NCBI GenBank assembly: GCA_945878355.1
Contig: CAMCTC010000007.1
Span: 1-64,000 of the forward strand
Length of the DNA: 64,000 bases
Direction of reading: 5' to 3'
DNA from: Bordetella parapertussis
GTDB lineage: Bacteria > Pseudomonadota > Gammaproteobacteria > Burkholderiales > Burkholderiaceae_C
Part shown: one piece after another, positions 8,212 to 19,966 of the stretch
Layout of the letters: every line of letters begins with the position of its first letter
How positions within the stretch are numbered: position 1 is the first letter of the stretch
The notes under the pieces: generated by a model
Database searches by the model: none
The model's input: the letters and a program-made list of their open reading frames with translations, nothing else
Told to the model about the DNA's origin: nothing
Program-made: the position numbers and the translations under genes

Positions 8212-8586
8212 ATGACCACCAAATTCACCGCCGACCACGAATGGATCAACATCGAGAACCAGGAAGCTGCCGTCGTCGGCATCACCCTGCACGCGCAGGA
8301 CGCGCTGGGCGATGTGGTATTCGTCGAGCTCCCCGAAGTCGGCCGCCACTTTGCGCAAGGCGAGGTGGCCGGCGTGGTCGAGTCGGTCAAAGCCGCAGCG
8401 GACATCTACATGCCGGTCAGCGGTGAGGTCGTCGAGGTCAACGAGGCGCTGCGCGCCGACCCGGCGCTGGCCAACACCGACCCGATGGGCGACGGCTGGT
8501 TTTTCAAGCTCAAGGCCAGCGACCGGGCGCAGTTCGACGCGCTGATGGACTCGCCGGGCTACGACGACCTGCTCAAGACGCTGTAA
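8212..8586 (+). CDS. gcvH: Glycine cleavage system H protein (lipoyl carrier)
   Basis: GcvH is the 124-residue lipoate-bearing shuttle between the P, T and L proteins. It begins MTTKFTADHEWINIE, and the lipoylated residue is Lys60 in VVESVKAAADIYMP. The preceding GDVVFVELPEVG and following GEVVEVNEAL complete the hybrid barrel-sandwich fold. The frame is open further upstream, but the ATG at 8212 is the only start that fits family length. It lies between gcvT and gcvP, with a 27-base gap to gcvP. Confidence 0.97.
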   Translation: MTTKFTADHEWINIENQEAAVVGITLHAQDALGDVVFVELPEVGRHFAQGEVAGVVESVKAAADIYMPVSGEVVEVNEALRADPALANTDPMGDGWFFKLKASDRAQFDALMDSPGYDDLLKTL

Positions 8587-8613
8587 GCCCCCTCACCCGA
8601 TCGAGATCCCAAC

Positions 8614-11514
<2,901 letters not shown>

Positions 11515-11529
11515 GCGCGCGATCGGGGT

Positions 11530-11548
11530 CCGCGACCTCGTGTCGCGG
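11530..11548 (+). terminator. Possible end-of-operon hairpin after gcvP
   Basis: A perfect 7-base stem (CCGCGAC / GTCGCGG, 5-base loop) lies about 15 bases after the gcvP stop. No T-tract follows, so a role as an intrinsic terminator is uncertain. Confidence 0.3.
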
Positions 11549-11616
11549 TCAGTCGCGATCGGCGACCGCCAGCGGCGGTAGCAAGACAGCGCCCACCTCC
11601 TCCAAAGTGCAGGCCG

Positions 11617-11704
11617 CCAGCGCAACAGTCGGCCGCCAGTCCCGCACCGGGTAGCTGTAGATCACCGGCGCCAGCGGCAGCATGCCGAAGACCATCGCCG
11701 ACGC
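11617..11704 (-). pseudogene. Broken third copy of the RND permease 3' end (copy C)
   Basis: On the minus strand this translates to [22 protein letters not shown]. It joins two parts of the RND permease C-terminus (MVFGMLPLA and [13 protein letters not shown]) that are about 95 bases farther apart in the intact gene, where they lie at about 13919-13955 and 13785-13823. It is thus a deletion-bearing duplicate. It lies between the gcv operon and the VapBC-like module. The surrounding 11549-11616 shows only weak further resemblance to the end of the pump gene. Confidence 0.75.
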
Positions 11705-11712
11705 GGTTGCGC

Positions 11713-11745
11713 TTGAGTTCTTTTTTACCTTACGATAAAGTAAGG
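11713..11745 (+). promoter_or_regulatory. VapBC promoter with palindromic operator
   Basis: TTGAGT (11713-11718) and TAAAGT (11736-11741) are 17 bases apart and form a plausible promoter. The -10 sits inside a perfect palindrome, CCTTAC-GATAAA-GTAAGG (11728-11745), 19 bases before the antitoxin ATG. AbrB-type antitoxins, with their toxins, commonly repress their own promoter by binding such sites. Confidence 0.6.
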
Positions 11746-11763
11746 AAAACGGGACTAGGCAAT

Positions 11764-12006
11764 ATGACAAGCGCAACCATCACGACCAAGGGTCAGATCA
11801 CCATCCCCGCCGAAGTACGCAACGCGCTGTCAGTCGGCAAAGGTGATCGCGTGGATTTCGTTCAGATCGAAGATGGGCAGTTCCTGTTCATGGCCGTGAA
11901 CCGGTCTGTCACTGAGCTGAAAGGCATGTTCGGCAAGCCTGAAAAGATCGCTTCCATCGAGGACATGAATCGCGCCATCGCGGCGCGTGGAGCTTCTGCA
12001 CGATGA
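11764..12006 (+). CDS. AbrB/SpoVT-family antitoxin (VapB-like)
   Basis: This is an 80-residue protein starting MTSATITTKGQITIPAEVR, the textbook swapped-hairpin AbrB DNA-binding domain, followed by a C-terminal segment (FGKPEKIASIEDMNRAIAA) that would bind and neutralise the toxin. The ATG at 11764 is preceded by an AGG-containing ribosome-binding site; the frame extends to 11707, but that part is promoter. It overlaps the toxin start by four bases (ATGA), the usual antitoxin-first coupling. Base composition is lower in GC than the neighbours, in keeping with an acquired module. Confidence 0.9.
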   Translation: MTSATITTKGQITIPAEVRNALSVGKGDRVDFVQIEDGQFLFMAVNRSVTELKGMFGKPEKIASIEDMNRAIAARGASAR

Positions 12007-12398
12007 TCGGCCTCGACACCAACGTACTGGTCCGCTACATCATGCAGGACGAGGCCAAACAAGCGGCCAAAGCGACAAAGCTGATTGAAGGGCTGACAGC
12101 AAAAGAGCCGGGCTTCATTGCCATCGTGTCGGTGGTTGAACTGGTGTGGGTCTTGTCCTCTTTTTATGGAAAAGACAAAGCGCAGATCGTACAAGCCCTC
12201 GACGTGATTCTGCGGTCAAAACAACTGGTGGTTGATCAGGCCGAGCATGTGGTTCGAGCCCTGCGAGCCTATGCTGCCGGCAATGCGGACTTCGCTGACT
12301 GCTTGATTGAACGCACTGCAGTGGCGGCAGGTTGCATTCGCACGATGACCTTTGACCTTGCTGCCAGCAAGACGGCGGGCATGACATTGATTCAATAG
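12003..12398 (+). CDS. vapC: PIN-domain toxin (VapC-like ribonuclease)
   Basis: This is a 131-residue PIN-domain protein. The four acidic positions expected to bind Mg2+/Mn2+ are present: Asp5 (GLDTNVLVRY), Glu46 (SVVELVWVL), Asp96/Asp99 (NADFADCLI) and Asp118 (TFDLAA). VapC toxins are site-specific RNases that cut tRNA or rRNA and are held inactive by the partner antitoxin. The upstream AbrB-like gene overlaps by four bases. The module sits between two broken copies of the RND pump 3' end. The RNA target cannot be predicted. Confidence 0.9.
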   Translation: MIGLDTNVLVRYIMQDEAKQAAKATKLIEGLTAKEPGFIAIVSVVELVWVLSSFYGKDKAQIVQALDVILRSKQLVVDQAEHVVRALRAYAAGNADFADCLIERTAVAAGCIRTMTFDLAASKTAGMTLIQ

Positions 12399-12518
12399 AA
12401 GGGTTGTATTGGCGCCGAGACAGTAATGTCGAACACGCGCTTGATCAGTCGGACCCAGCTGATCCGGCCCGGCCGTCGACCTGAGGCTCGCTGGCCACCG
12501 ACGTTATCGGCGAAGCGA

Positions 12519-12664
12519 GCGGCCGACGGTCACGTACCAAGTAGCTGTAGATCACCGGCACCACCACCAGCGTGAGCAAGGTGCTGGTGATCACGCCACC
12601 GATGATGGCCCGGCCCATCGGCGCCTGCATCTCGCCGCCCTCGTCCAGCGCGACCGCCAGGGGC
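12519..12664 (-). pseudogene. Second, truncated copy of the RND permease 3' end (copy B)
   Basis: This stretch matches the intact pump gene end at about 13780-13925, with roughly eight differences over about 146 bases by eye. On the minus strand it encodes [19 protein letters not shown] and then the last helix up to SYLVRDRRP, after which it has its own unrelated tail. The match stops abruptly on the right at about 12664. Within the 343-base gap from 12399 to 12741 nothing else is recognisable. It separates the VapBC-like and HicAB-like modules. Confidence 0.85.
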
Positions 12665-12741
12665 GGCGAGGTAGACCCCACTCGGCGCTTCGTCATGGCG
12701 CAGCATCTGCTGGCTTGAGAAGGCTCAGCTTGAGCCAATGC

Positions 12742-13116
12742 TCAGCGAGAGACTTCGCTGCGCGTGGTAACCCGTATGGCTGGCTTGCGTGCCGCTTTGC
12801 CGAGAGCACCCTCTGCCCATTTGTTCAGGCTGGTGCCGCTCCTGGCCGCCGCCTTGAGTGCAGCGGCATGTACTTCAGGCGCAATGCGCAGCATGACCTT
12901 GCCGCTTGCGGGCCTCTCCGGCGCCGAGCCGAGTTCCTTGGATGCGGCCAGATAGTCCTCGATGGCGACATGAAAGTTCGCCTCGAACTCGACCACCGAC
13001 TCTCCATGGAAGGCAATGATGTCGTCAACGTTCTGGACGCGCCCAACGATGATCTTGTCCTCTGTATCGAAAACCATGCTTGCCGTATAGCCCTTGTAGG
13101 ACATGGAATTGATCAT
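12742..13116 (-). CDS. hicB: HicB-family antitoxin
   Basis: This is a 124-residue two-part antitoxin. The N-terminal partial RNase-H-like fold (MSYKGYTASMVFDTEDKIIV, GRVQNVDDIIAFHGESV, EFEANFHVAIEDYLA) is the HicB core. The C-terminal VMLRIAPEVHAAALKAAARS-type ribbon-helix-helix (residues about 80-115) would bind DNA. It follows the HicA-like toxin gene with a four-base overlap (toxin first, as usual for hicAB). It is expected to block HicA and autoregulate the pair. Confidence 0.9.
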   Translation of the reverse strand: MINSMSYKGYTASMVFDTEDKIIVGRVQNVDDIIAFHGESVVEFEANFHVAIEDYLAASKELGSAPERPASGKVMLRIAPEVHAAALKAAARSGTSLNKWAEGALGKAARKPAIRVTTRSEVSR

Positions 13117-13367
13117 GATTTGATTCCCATTCTTGCGAGGAACTCGCGAACCGCCAAGACTCGATAGCGCAGAGCTTCTTTGCCAGGGTGAGGCCGATGA
13201 AGCGTCATCTCTCGACCGTTGAACTCGAAAGTGACGGATGAACCAGCTACCTCAACAACTTTGCACCCCGTCGCCTTCAACAGCGACTCAATGCGGACCC
13301 ATTCGATGTTCCCATTGAGTGGATCTGCGAGTACCTTCTCAAGCGTCTTGCGGTGCGTTCCGTTCAC
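13113..13367 (-). CDS. hicA: HicA-like toxin (mRNA interferase family)
   Basis: This is an 84-residue double-stranded-RNA-binding-like protein with a GTG start at 13367 (NGTHRKTLEKVLADP). The family pattern is clear: a helix-rich N-terminus, then WVRIESLLKATGCKVVE, GSSVTFEFNGREMTLHRPHP and a C-terminal helix (LAVREFLARMGI). The usual catalytic His of HicA (GSHxxF) is replaced here by GSSVTF, with a conserved His further on in LHRPHP, as in the longer HicA subgroup. The partner hicB directly follows. Toxicity is inferred from family and context only. Confidence 0.82.
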   Translation of the reverse strand: MNGTHRKTLEKVLADPLNGNIEWVRIESLLKATGCKVVEVAGSSVTFEFNGREMTLHRPHPGKEALRYRVLAVREFLARMGIKS

Positions 13368-13372
13368 GCTTT

Positions 13373-13407
13373 AAATGATAGCATTATTTATAAAACAGCA
13401 ATCATTT
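13373..13407 (-). promoter_or_regulatory. AT-rich hicAB promoter/operator region
   Basis: A perfect 7-base inverted repeat (AAATGAT at 13373-13379, ATCATTT at 13401-13407) brackets a 21-base AT-rich core immediately upstream of hicA. It stands out from the GC-rich surroundings. A TATCAT -10-like hexamer lies inside. It is a likely binding site for the HicB ribbon-helix-helix domain. Confidence 0.5.
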
Positions 13408-13439
13408 TCATCGAACAGAGAGACCGGTGATGGGCTGGT

Positions 13440-13692
13440 TTAGAAGCCCAACTGTCGAGCGGCGAGGGTCATCCCCGTGAGCGCTCTTCTGAGATCCGAA
13501 ATTGGTGCTGTGCTCGTGCCAGAGATTGGTCGCAATGCCTGCGAAGCGCGGCGTCAGTTCTCGCAGCGAAGCATCCTCGCGAGGCTGTAGAGATCTCCGA
13601 GGACCCAGCGGTCCCGAATCTTTGGGCCGTCGAATGTGAATATGGGCATGCCGCCCGACGTGCCGGCCAGTGGGCTCTCAAGCAAATGTGGC
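13440..13692 (-). pseudogene. Gene debris, including a SnoaL-like/ester-cyclase C-terminal remnant
   Basis: On the minus strand, 13554-13683 reads ESPLAGTSGGMPIFTFDGPK and then IRDRWVLGDLYSLARM before a stop. This resembles the last strand of SnoaL-like polyketide cyclase/ester cyclase proteins (pattern F.G.KI..RW...D). No start or N-terminal part is present. A further short frame ending at 13440 (LTGMTLAARQLGF) looks like another protein tail but is not identifiable. This 392-base gap (13368-13759) holds no intact gene. Confidence 0.5.
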
Positions 13693-13723
13693 TTTGCCAC
13701 TTTGCTTGATCCCCACGGGGGGC

Positions 13724-13741
13724 GGCCGGCTTCGGCCGGCC
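13724..13741 (-). terminator. Stable hairpin downstream of the RND operon
   Basis: A perfect 7-base GC stem (GGCCGGC / GCCGGCC) with a 4-base loop lies 18 bases past the stop of the RND permease. On the plus strand the loop is C(TTCG)G, an unusually stable tetraloop. No T-run follows on the minus strand, so its role as terminator or 3' stabiliser is tentative. Confidence 0.45.
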
Positions 13742-13759
13742 TTGGGGCGCTCAGCGCGC

Positions 13760-16700
13760 TCAGTCCCGATCGGCCGCCAGCGGCCGCCGGTCACGCACCA
13801 GATAGCTGTAGATCACCGGCACCACCACCAGCGTGAGCAAGGTACTGGTGATCACGCCGCCGATGATGGCCCGGCCCATCGGCGCCTGCATCTCGCCGCC
13901 CTCGTCCAGCGCGAGGGCCAGCGGCAACATGCCGAAGACCATCGCCGCGGTGGTCATCATGATAGGCCGCATCCGCGTCAGGCCGGCCTCCAGCAAAGCT
14001 TCGACCACCGTGGCGCCAGCCTTGCGGGCCTGGTTGGCGAAGTCCACCAGCAGGATCGCGTTCTTGGTCACCAGGCCCATCAGCATCACCAGCCCGATCA
14101 TCGAGAACACATTGAGCGTGCTGCGCGAGACCAGCAGCGCGATCATCACGCCGATCAGCGCCAGCGGCAGGCTGGCCATGATCGCGATCGGCTGCACGAA
14201 GCTGCCGAACTGGCTGGCCAGCACGATGTAGATGAAGATCACCGCCAGCCCCATCGCACCCAGCATCGCGCCAAAAGCTTCCTGTTGATCCTTGGTCTGC
14301 CCGCCGATGTCGAAGCTGTAGCCCGGCGGCAGCACGGTGGCCTTGACCAGCTTCTGCACGTCCTCACCGACCTCGCCGGCCGAGCGGCCGCTGACGCCGG
14401 CAAACACCGCCTCGCGTCGCTGCAGGTTCTGACGCCGGATGATCTCGGGGTTGTACACCGGTGTGATCGTGGCCACGCTGTCGAGTGTGATCGGTATGCC
14501 GTCCTTGGAGAACGCCACCGGCAGGCTGCGCATCTGATCGATGCGCTCGCGCTGGGCCTGGTTCAGACGCAGCACGACCTCAACCTGATCGCCGTCGGGC
14601 GTGGTCCAGTAGGTCGCGACCTCGCCGTTGACATAGGCGCGCAGGCTGGCGGCAAGCGCAGGCGCAGTCAGGCCGAGTTCGCGCACTGCAGCGGGCTTCA
14701 GGCGCACCGCGTAAGCCGGCAGTCCCGGCCGCACCGACAGCTCGACGTCGACCGTGCCTGGGATCTTCCTGACCTTGTCGGCAAACTCTGTTGCCACACG
14801 CGCCAGACCCTCGGCCTCCGGCCCCAGGATCGCGACATAGATCGGCCGGTTGAAGCCCAGTGCCGCATCGGTGCCAGGGATGGTGGCAACCTGACTGCGG
14901 ATGGCGGCTTCGACCTGTTTCTGACTGCGGCTGCGGTCCTTGCGGTCTTTGAGCGAGATGTTGAGCCAAGCCTGGTTGCGCTGCCCAGCACCGCCAACAA
15001 AGGTCGACACCGAGGCGACCTCAGGCAGCGCCAGCACGATGGCCTCGACCTGCGCCACCTTGGCGTCGCTGCGCTCCAGGCTGGAGCCCTCGGGCATGCG
15101 CAGCGCGAGCTGGGTGAAGCCCTGGTCAACCTCGGGGATGAACTCGCTGCCCACCAGCGGCGCGAGCGCGATCGCCCCAACGAAGCTTGCCAGACCCACG
15201 CTCAGCACCACGCCGCGCGGCGTGATCGTGGCGCGGCGCCACTGGCGCCGGCTGGACTTGTCGCGCTTGGCATCCGGACCAAAACCGTGGCCCCAGGCCG
15301 GCAGTGGCAATGGCCAGCGGCGCGCCGAGAACGCCCAGCGGATCAAGCTCTCGTACACCCGGTGCAACAAGTCCATGCCACGGTCGGTGGCGCGGATCAT
15401 CGCGCCGATCACGGGCAGGTTCTTCATGCGCACCGCAGGCGGGTCGTGCCACACCGACGACAGCATCGGGTCGAGTGTGAAGCTGACAAACAGGCTGACC
15501 AGCACCGCCACCGCCACCGTGACACCAAAGGGGTAGAAGAACTTGCCGATGATCCCGCCCATGAAGGCCACCGGCACGAACACCGCGCACAACGCAAAAG
15601 TGGTCGCCATCACCGCCAGGCCAATCTCCTGCGTGCCCTCTAACGCAGCCTGGTGGTGATTTTTGCCCATGCCGACATGACGCACGATGTTCTCGCGCAC
15701 CACGATTGCGTCGTCGATCAGCAAACCTATGCACAGCGAGAGCGCCATCATCGTCATGAAGTTCAGCGTGAAGCCAAAGGCATAGACCGCGATGAAGCTC
15801 GAGATCACTGCGATCGGCAGCGTGAGCCCGGTGATGATGGTCGAGCGCCAGGAATGCAGGAACAGGAAGACGATCAGCACGGTCAGCAGCGCGCCCTCGA
15901 CCAGCGTTCGCTTCAGACCCGTCAGCGACTGCTTGACCCAGTCGCTGTTGGCGTAGATCAGGCGCAACTCCATGTCCGGTGGCAGCGATTTGCGCAGCTC
16001 GGCCATCGCGTCCTTGACGGCATCGCCAGTGGCCACAATGTTGGCGTCCTGCTGCTTGAAGACGTTGAAACTGACCGCGCGCTGGCCGTTGATGCGTGCG
16101 GCTGAATCGAGTTCTTTCTCGCGCTCGACCAGCGAACCCAGGTCGCCGAGCGTGAGCGCGAGGCCGCCGCGACGCGCCACGACCAAGGCCGCAAAGTCGC
16201 GCGGATCGCGCACCCTGCCTTCGACACGCAGGATCGCATCCTGGCTGCGATCGGACAGCAACCCGACGGGTTGGTCGGCGTTGGCCTCGCGCAGCGCGGT
16301 GGCCACCTCGGCCGGCGTGACGCCATAGCTGCGCAAGCGCGCCGGGTCGAGGTCGATCCGAACCTCGCGCGTGGCCAGGCCCGAGATGTCGATGCGCGCC
16401 ACGCCTTCGACACGCTGCAAGCGTTTGTCGATCTGCTGGTCAGCCACCAGCGAGAGTTCACGCGCGCTGCGGGTCGGACTGAGCAAGGCCAGCACGACAA
16501 TGGGCTGGCTGTTGTCGTTGTTGAAGCGCGCCACCGTCGGCGCCTTGGCGTCGCGCGGCAGACTGCCTTGCACGGCCGACAGCCGGTCGCGCACCTCCTG
16601 CATCGCCCGGCTCATGTCGGCGTTGAGCGAGAACTCGACATTGGTCTGGCTTTTGCCCTCCAGGCTGCGCGAGCTGATGCGGCGAACGCCGGCAATGCTG

Positions 16701-16915
16701 TTGACGGCCGACTCGACCAGTTTGGTGATCTCGCGCTCCACCGCTTCGGGTGAGGCCCCGGGGTAGGCGACCTCGATGTAGGCGCCTGGCGGCGAGACAT
16801 CGGGCATCTGCTCGACGCCCAGGCGCGCGTAGGCGAAAAGCCCCAGCACACACAGCGCCACCATCACCATCACAGCGAACACCGGGTTGGCGATGGATAC
16901 ACGGGTGATCCACAT
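13760..16915 (-). CDS. RND efflux transporter permease (HAE-1/AcrB-like)
   Basis: This is a 1,051-residue inner-membrane proton-driven pump. It begins [20 protein letters not shown] (first helix) and shows the typical [20 protein letters not shown] and [11 protein letters not shown] porter segments. A run of helices around residue 390-410 contains the proton-relay Asp pair ([12 protein letters not shown]), the second porter half follows, and the last helices include [18 protein letters not shown] and [20 protein letters not shown]. Length and topology (12 helices, two large periplasmic loops) match the family. The adaptor gene precedes it by 38 bases; no outer-membrane factor gene is in the operon, so a TolC-like partner must come from elsewhere. 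Its 3' end has been copied twice into the toxin-antitoxin island downstream. Substrate is unknown. Confidence 0.94.
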   Translation of the reverse strand: MWITRVSIANPVFAVMVMVALCVLGLFAYARLGVEQMPDVSPPGAYIEVAYPGASPEAVEREITKLVESAVNSIAGVRRISSRSLEGKSQTNVEFSLNADMSRAMQEVRDRLSAVQGSLPRDAKAPTVARFNNDNSQPIVVLALLSPTRSARELSLVADQQIDKRLQRVEGVARIDISGLATREVRIDLDPARLRSYGVTPAEVATALREANADQPVGLLSDRSQDAILRVEGRVRDPRDFAALVVARRGGLALTLGDLGSLVEREKELDSAARINGQRAVSFNVFKQQDANIVATGDAVKDAMAELRKSLPPDMELRLIYANSDWVKQSLTGLKRTLVEGALLTVLIVFLFLHSWRSTIITGLTLPIAVISSFIAVYAFGFTLNFMTMMALSLCIGLLIDDAIVVRENIVRHVGMGKNHHQAALEGTQEIGLAVMATTFALCAVFVPVAFMGGIIGKFFYPFGVTVAVAVLVSLFVSFTLDPMLSSVWHDPPAVRMKNLPVIGAMIRATDRGMDLLHRVYESLIRWAFSARRWPLPLPAWGHGFGPDAKRDKSSRRQWRRATITPRGVVLSVGLASFVGAIALAPLVGSEFIPEVDQGFTQLALRMPEGSSLERSDAKVAQVEAIVLALPEVASVSTFVGGAGQRNQAWLNISLKDRKDRSRSQKQVEAAIRSQVATIPGTDAALGFNRPIYVAILGPEAEGLARVATEFADKVRKIPGTVDVELSVRPGLPAYAVRLKPAAVRELGLTAPALAASLRAYVNGEVATYWTTPDGDQVEVVLRLNQAQRERIDQMRSLPVAFSKDGIPITLDSVATITPVYNPEIIRRQNLQRREAVFAGVSGRSAGEVGEDVQKLVKATVLPPGYSFDIGGQTKDQQEAFGAMLGAMGLAVIFIYIVLASQFGSFVQPIAIMASLPLALIGVMIALLVSRSTLNVFSMIGLVMLMGLVTKNAILLVDFANQARKAGATVVEALLEAGLTRMRPIMMTTAAMVFGMLPLALALDEGGEMQAPMGRAIIGGVITSTLLTLVVVPVIYSYLVRDRRPLAADRD

Positions 16916-16953
16916 CGGAGACCTTTGTCAGAGCTGGTGAGAAACGGCCGAGA

Positions 16954-18117
16954 TCAGCGCAGCGCTGCAGCGGAGGCCACCGCCGGCGCCATCAAGGCCA
17001 GCACCCGCGCAGCTGCGCCCTCGCGCAGGTTGTCGAAACGCACGGCCAGCAACTGGTCATCGGCACTCAGGCCCGACAGCACCTCGACTTGGCCGCCGGC
17101 CTCGTCGCGCCGGCCCAGTGTGACGGCGCGGCGCAACAGCAAGCCTTTGTCAATCAGCCAGACATGCGATTGACCGCCGGTCGAGCCGAGCGCCGTCAGC
17201 GGCACGACCAGTCGCTGCTGCAAATCAGGCAAGACCACACGGGCCACCGCATACTGGCCGGCACGCAAGCGTTCGCCGACATTGGTCACCCCCACGGTGA
17301 CGCCGATCGACCTGGTACCGGTCTCGACAGCCGGTGCGATGCGCGCAACCCGACCGGGCAGCGCTGCGTCCAATCCCTCGACCTGAACCTGCACCACCAT
17401 GCCAGGCGCCAGACGAGCCACCTCGTGGGTGCCGACATTGCCGGCCAGCTCCAGCATACCGATGTCAACCAAGGTGAGCACTTGCTGTTCGACCGTGACC
17501 TTCTCGCCGGGCAGCACGTGGCGCTTGGCGACGATGCCAGCGATCGGCGCGATCAGGCTGGCATCACGCTGTGCGACCTCGGTGATGGCCAGCGACGCTT
17601 GGGCCGCAGCCAGTGCTGCGCGAGCGGTGTCGAGGGTGGCGCGCGAGCTGTCCAGCGCGGTGCCTGAGATGAAATTCTGCATCGCCAAGCGCTCGTTGCT
17701 GGCATGGCTGCGTTCGGCTTGCAGCAAAGTGGCACGCGCTGATTCGAGGTTGGCGCCGCGCTCGGCGATTCGGCTGCCCAGGTCGGCCATGTCGATGCGG
17801 CCCAGCAACTGGCCAGCGCGCACTCTCGCACCTTCGACCACATCCAAGCTGAGCAAGGTGCCAGAGGCCTTGGAACGCAGCACGGCAGTGTTGGGCGCGA
17901 CCAGCGGGCCCGAGAACTCGATGAGCTGCGGCAGATTGACCCGCTTGGGCCGCAGCACCTCGTTGGCGCGGAAGTCCAGCGGTGCCGACGCCGCGGCGTC
18001 AGGCGACTTGGCGGCCTGCGCCAAACCCGCAGACCCACGCTGCTTCATCCAGAACGCCCCACCAGCCAACGCTGCCAACACCGCCAGGCTTGCCGCGATC
18101 AGCCAGCTCTTGCGCAT
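16954..18117 (-). CDS. RND efflux periplasmic adaptor subunit (membrane fusion protein)
   Basis: This 387-residue protein has a single N-terminal membrane anchor (SWLIAASLAVLAALAGGAFW). It then has the biotinyl-lipoyl-like half (GTLLSLDVVEGARVRAGQLL), an Ala-rich coiled-coil hairpin (about residues 120-180), the returning lipoyl half (LIAPIAGIVAKRHVLPGEKV) and beta-barrel and membrane-proximal domains. It would link the permease to an outer-membrane channel. The start at 18117 is chosen because AAGGAAG lies five bases upstream; the frame is open to 18153. The permease follows in the same operon. Confidence 0.92.
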   Translation of the reverse strand: MRKSWLIAASLAVLAALAGGAFWMKQRGSAGLAQAAKSPDAAASAPLDFRANEVLRPKRVNLPQLIEFSGPLVAPNTAVLRSKASGTLLSLDVVEGARVRAGQLLGRIDMADLGSRIAERGANLESARATLLQAERSHASNERLAMQNFISGTALDSSRATLDTARAALAAAQASLAITEVAQRDASLIAPIAGIVAKRHVLPGEKVTVEQQVLTLVDIGMLELAGNVGTHEVARLAPGMVVQVQVEGLDAALPGRVARIAPAVETGTRSIGVTVGVTNVGERLRAGQYAVARVVLPDLQQRLVVPLTALGSTGGQSHVWLIDKGLLLRRAVTLGRRDEAGGQVEVLSGLSADDQLLAVRFDNLREGAAARVLALMAPAVASAAALR

Positions 18118-18294
18118 CGATTCTTCCTTCATGGTTCTGCCCGCCATCGGCAAGCGAGCCGCAGTGTAGGGTGGCGATCAACTACGCCCCATCCCCGATG
18201 CGATCAAACGCAGCGCCTGCCGACAAGATGCAGGCGGCTGCGACGGACTGCGCCGCAGCGCAACAGGCTGCGACCTGGACTCAATCGAGGTCGT

Positions 18295-18321
18295 TGAGCG
18301 CCGCTGAGCGCCGCTGAGCGC
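18295..18321. repeat. Three short direct repeats
   Basis: Nearly three copies of the 10-base unit TGAGCGCCGC lie between the aroC stop and the adaptor start. This is probably simple slippage; no function is evident. Confidence 0.6.
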
Positions 18322-18324
18322 CAA

Positions 18325-19425
18325 TCAGGCCGCTGAACCCGCGATCGCCACCTGCGGCAGCTGCACATCGCCGCACTGGGCGCGGTGCCGCAGCGCATGG
18401 TCCATCAGCACCAGCGCCAGCATGGCCTCTGCGATCGGCGTCGCGCGGATGCCCACACAGGGATCGTGGCGGCCGAAGGTCTCGACCAGCGTGGGCTCGC
18501 CGGCCCGGTTGATCGACGCCTTCGGGCTGCGTATCGAGCTGGTGGGCTTGATCGCGATCGACACCACCAAGTCCTGGCCTGTGCTGATGCCACCCAGCAC
18601 GCCGCCAGCATGGTTGCTGGCAAAACCGGCCGGCGTCAAGGAGTCGCCATGCCAGCTGCCGCGCTGCGGCACGACGCCGAAACCGTCGCCGATCTCGACG
18701 CCCTTGACGGCGTTGATGCCCATCATCGCCCAGGCGATGTCGGCGTCGAGCTTGTCGAACAGCGGCTCACCCAGTCCGACCGGCACGCCGGTAGCGCGCA
18801 ACTCGATGCGTGCGCCGCAGGAGTCACCAGCGCGGCGCAACTCGTCCATATACGCCTCGAGCTGCAGCACGACGCCGGCATTGGGTGAATAGAACGGGTT
18901 GAGCGGGATCTGCGCCGCATCCTCGAAAGGGATCGCGATCTCGCCCAGCTGGCTCATCCACCCAGTGAAAACCGTGCCGTGCTGAAGCCGCAACCATTTC
19001 TTGGCGACCGCGCCAGCAGCGACCATCGGTGCGGTCAGGCGCGCCGACGAGCGCCCGCCGCCGCGCGGATCGCGCAAACCATATTTGCGCCAGTAGCTGT
19101 AATCGGCATGGCCCGGGCGAAAAGTGTCGAGGATATTGCCGTAGTCCTTGCTGCGCTGGTCGGTGTTGCGGATCAGCAGACAGATCGGCGTGCCGGTGCT
19201 CAGGCCTTCGTAGACCCCGGACAGGATCTCCACCGCATCGGGCTCATTGCGCTGGGTGACATGGCGGCTGGTGCCGGGGCGGCGCCGGTCGAGCTCAGGC
19301 TGGATGTCCTCGACGCCCAGCGCCAGACCGGGCGGGCAACCGTCGATCACGCAGCCGATAGCCGGCCCATGGCTTTCGCCGAAGTTGGTGACACGAAACA
19401 GGTCGCCGAAGGTGCTGCCGGACAT
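18325..19425 (-). CDS. aroC: Chorismate synthase
   Basis: AroC converts 5-enolpyruvylshikimate-3-phosphate to chorismate with reduced FMN, the last common step of aromatic biosynthesis. The 366-residue protein starts [20 protein letters not shown] (signature 1). It contains [54 protein letters not shown] (signature 2), [20 protein letters not shown] and [20 protein letters not shown] (signature 3). It is complete and of normal length. It lies downstream of a CBS-domain gene, with a terminator between them, so it probably has its own promoter within 19426-19501. Confidence 0.97.
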   Translation of the reverse strand: MSGSTFGDLFRVTNFGESHGPAIGCVIDGCPPGLALGVEDIQPELDRRRPGTSRHVTQRNEPDAVEILSGVYEGLSTGTPICLLIRNTDQRSKDYGNILDTFRPGHADYSYWRKYGLRDPRGGGRSSARLTAPMVAAGAVAKKWLRLQHGTVFTGWMSQLGEIAIPFEDAAQIPLNPFYSPNAGVVLQLEAYMDELRRAGDSCGARIELRATGVPVGLGEPLFDKLDADIAWAMMGINAVKGVEIGDGFGVVPQRGSWHGDSLTPAGFASNHAGGVLGGISTGQDLVVSIAIKPTSSIRSPKASINRAGEPTLVETFGRHDPCVGIRATPIAEAMLALVLMDHALRHRAQCGDVQLPQVAIAGSAA

Positions 19426-19444
19426 GGTGGGCTCGATGCAAATT

Positions 19445-19473
19445 GAAAAAGCCCGGTGCCATCAGAGCCCCGG
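19445..19473 (-). terminator. Intrinsic terminator after the CBS-domain gene
   Basis: On the minus strand, CCGGGGC and GCACCGG form a 7-base stem with one mismatch and a 7-base loop. Two bases later comes a run of five T (plus-strand As at 19446-19450). It lies about 30 bases after the CBS gene stop and just before aroC. Confidence 0.65.
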
Positions 19474-19501
19474 ACCCGCCGGATTGTCGCAGCCGCCGCC
19501 T

Positions 19502-19966
19502 CTAGACCTTGGGCGCTTCGGCGCCCTCTTCGTCGACTGGCCAGTCGCGGATATAGGCCTTGAGCATGCGGTTCTCGAAGTCCTGGCCCTCGACCACCGC
19601 CTTGGCCACGTCGTAGAACGAGACCACGCCCATCAGCGTCCTGCCGTCCTGGACCGGCATGTAGCGGGCGTGGCGGCCGAGCATCATGCGTCGCACCTCG
19701 TCGATCTCGGTCTCTGGCGTGCAGGTCAGCGGCGCATCGTCCATCACGGTGCGAACCGTCAGCGTGCCGAGCTGGCCGTTGTTCTTGACCACTGCGGCGA
19801 TCACCTCTCGGAAGGTGAGCATGCCCACCAGATCACCGTATTCCATCACCACCAATGAGCCAATGTCGTTACCCGCCATGGTCTCTACAGCGTGCTGCAA
19901 GGACTGCGCGGGGGACACGGTGAACAAGGTGCTGCCCTTGACGCGGAGGATGTCGCTGACTTTCAT
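19502..19966 (-). CDS. CBS-domain pair protein
   Basis: This is a 154-residue protein made of two CBS motifs: residues about 1-65 (MKVSDILRVKGSTLFTVSP, then NDIGSLVVMEYGDLVGMLTF) and about 75-135 (TVRTVMDDAPLTCTPETEID, GRHARYMPVQDGRTLMGVVS). CBS pairs bind adenine nucleotides and act as energy or redox sensors; the partner of this stand-alone form is unknown. The start at 19966 is fixed by AGGAG seven bases upstream; the longer open frame to 20164 overlaps the divergent neighbour. The C-terminus is acidic (VDEEGAEAPKV). Confidence 0.92.
   Translation of the reverse strand: MKVSDILRVKGSTLFTVSPAQSLQHAVETMAGNDIGSLVVMEYGDLVGMLTFREVIAAVVKNNGQLGTLTVRTVMDDAPLTCTPETEIDEVRRMMLGRHARYMPVQDGRTLMGVVSFYDVAKAVVEGQDFENRMLKAYIRDWPVDEEGAEAPKV

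Noticed and set aside
13469..13681. Minus-strand 70-codon frame in the debris region
   Set aside because: The recognisable protein remnant (SnoaL-like tail) lies in another frame of the same strand, so this frame is not the coding one.
11515..13760. Prophage or integrative element explaining the toxin-antitoxin island
   Set aside because: No integrase, transposase, structural phage gene or tRNA site is visible. Only toxin-antitoxin genes, gene-end duplicates and debris are present.
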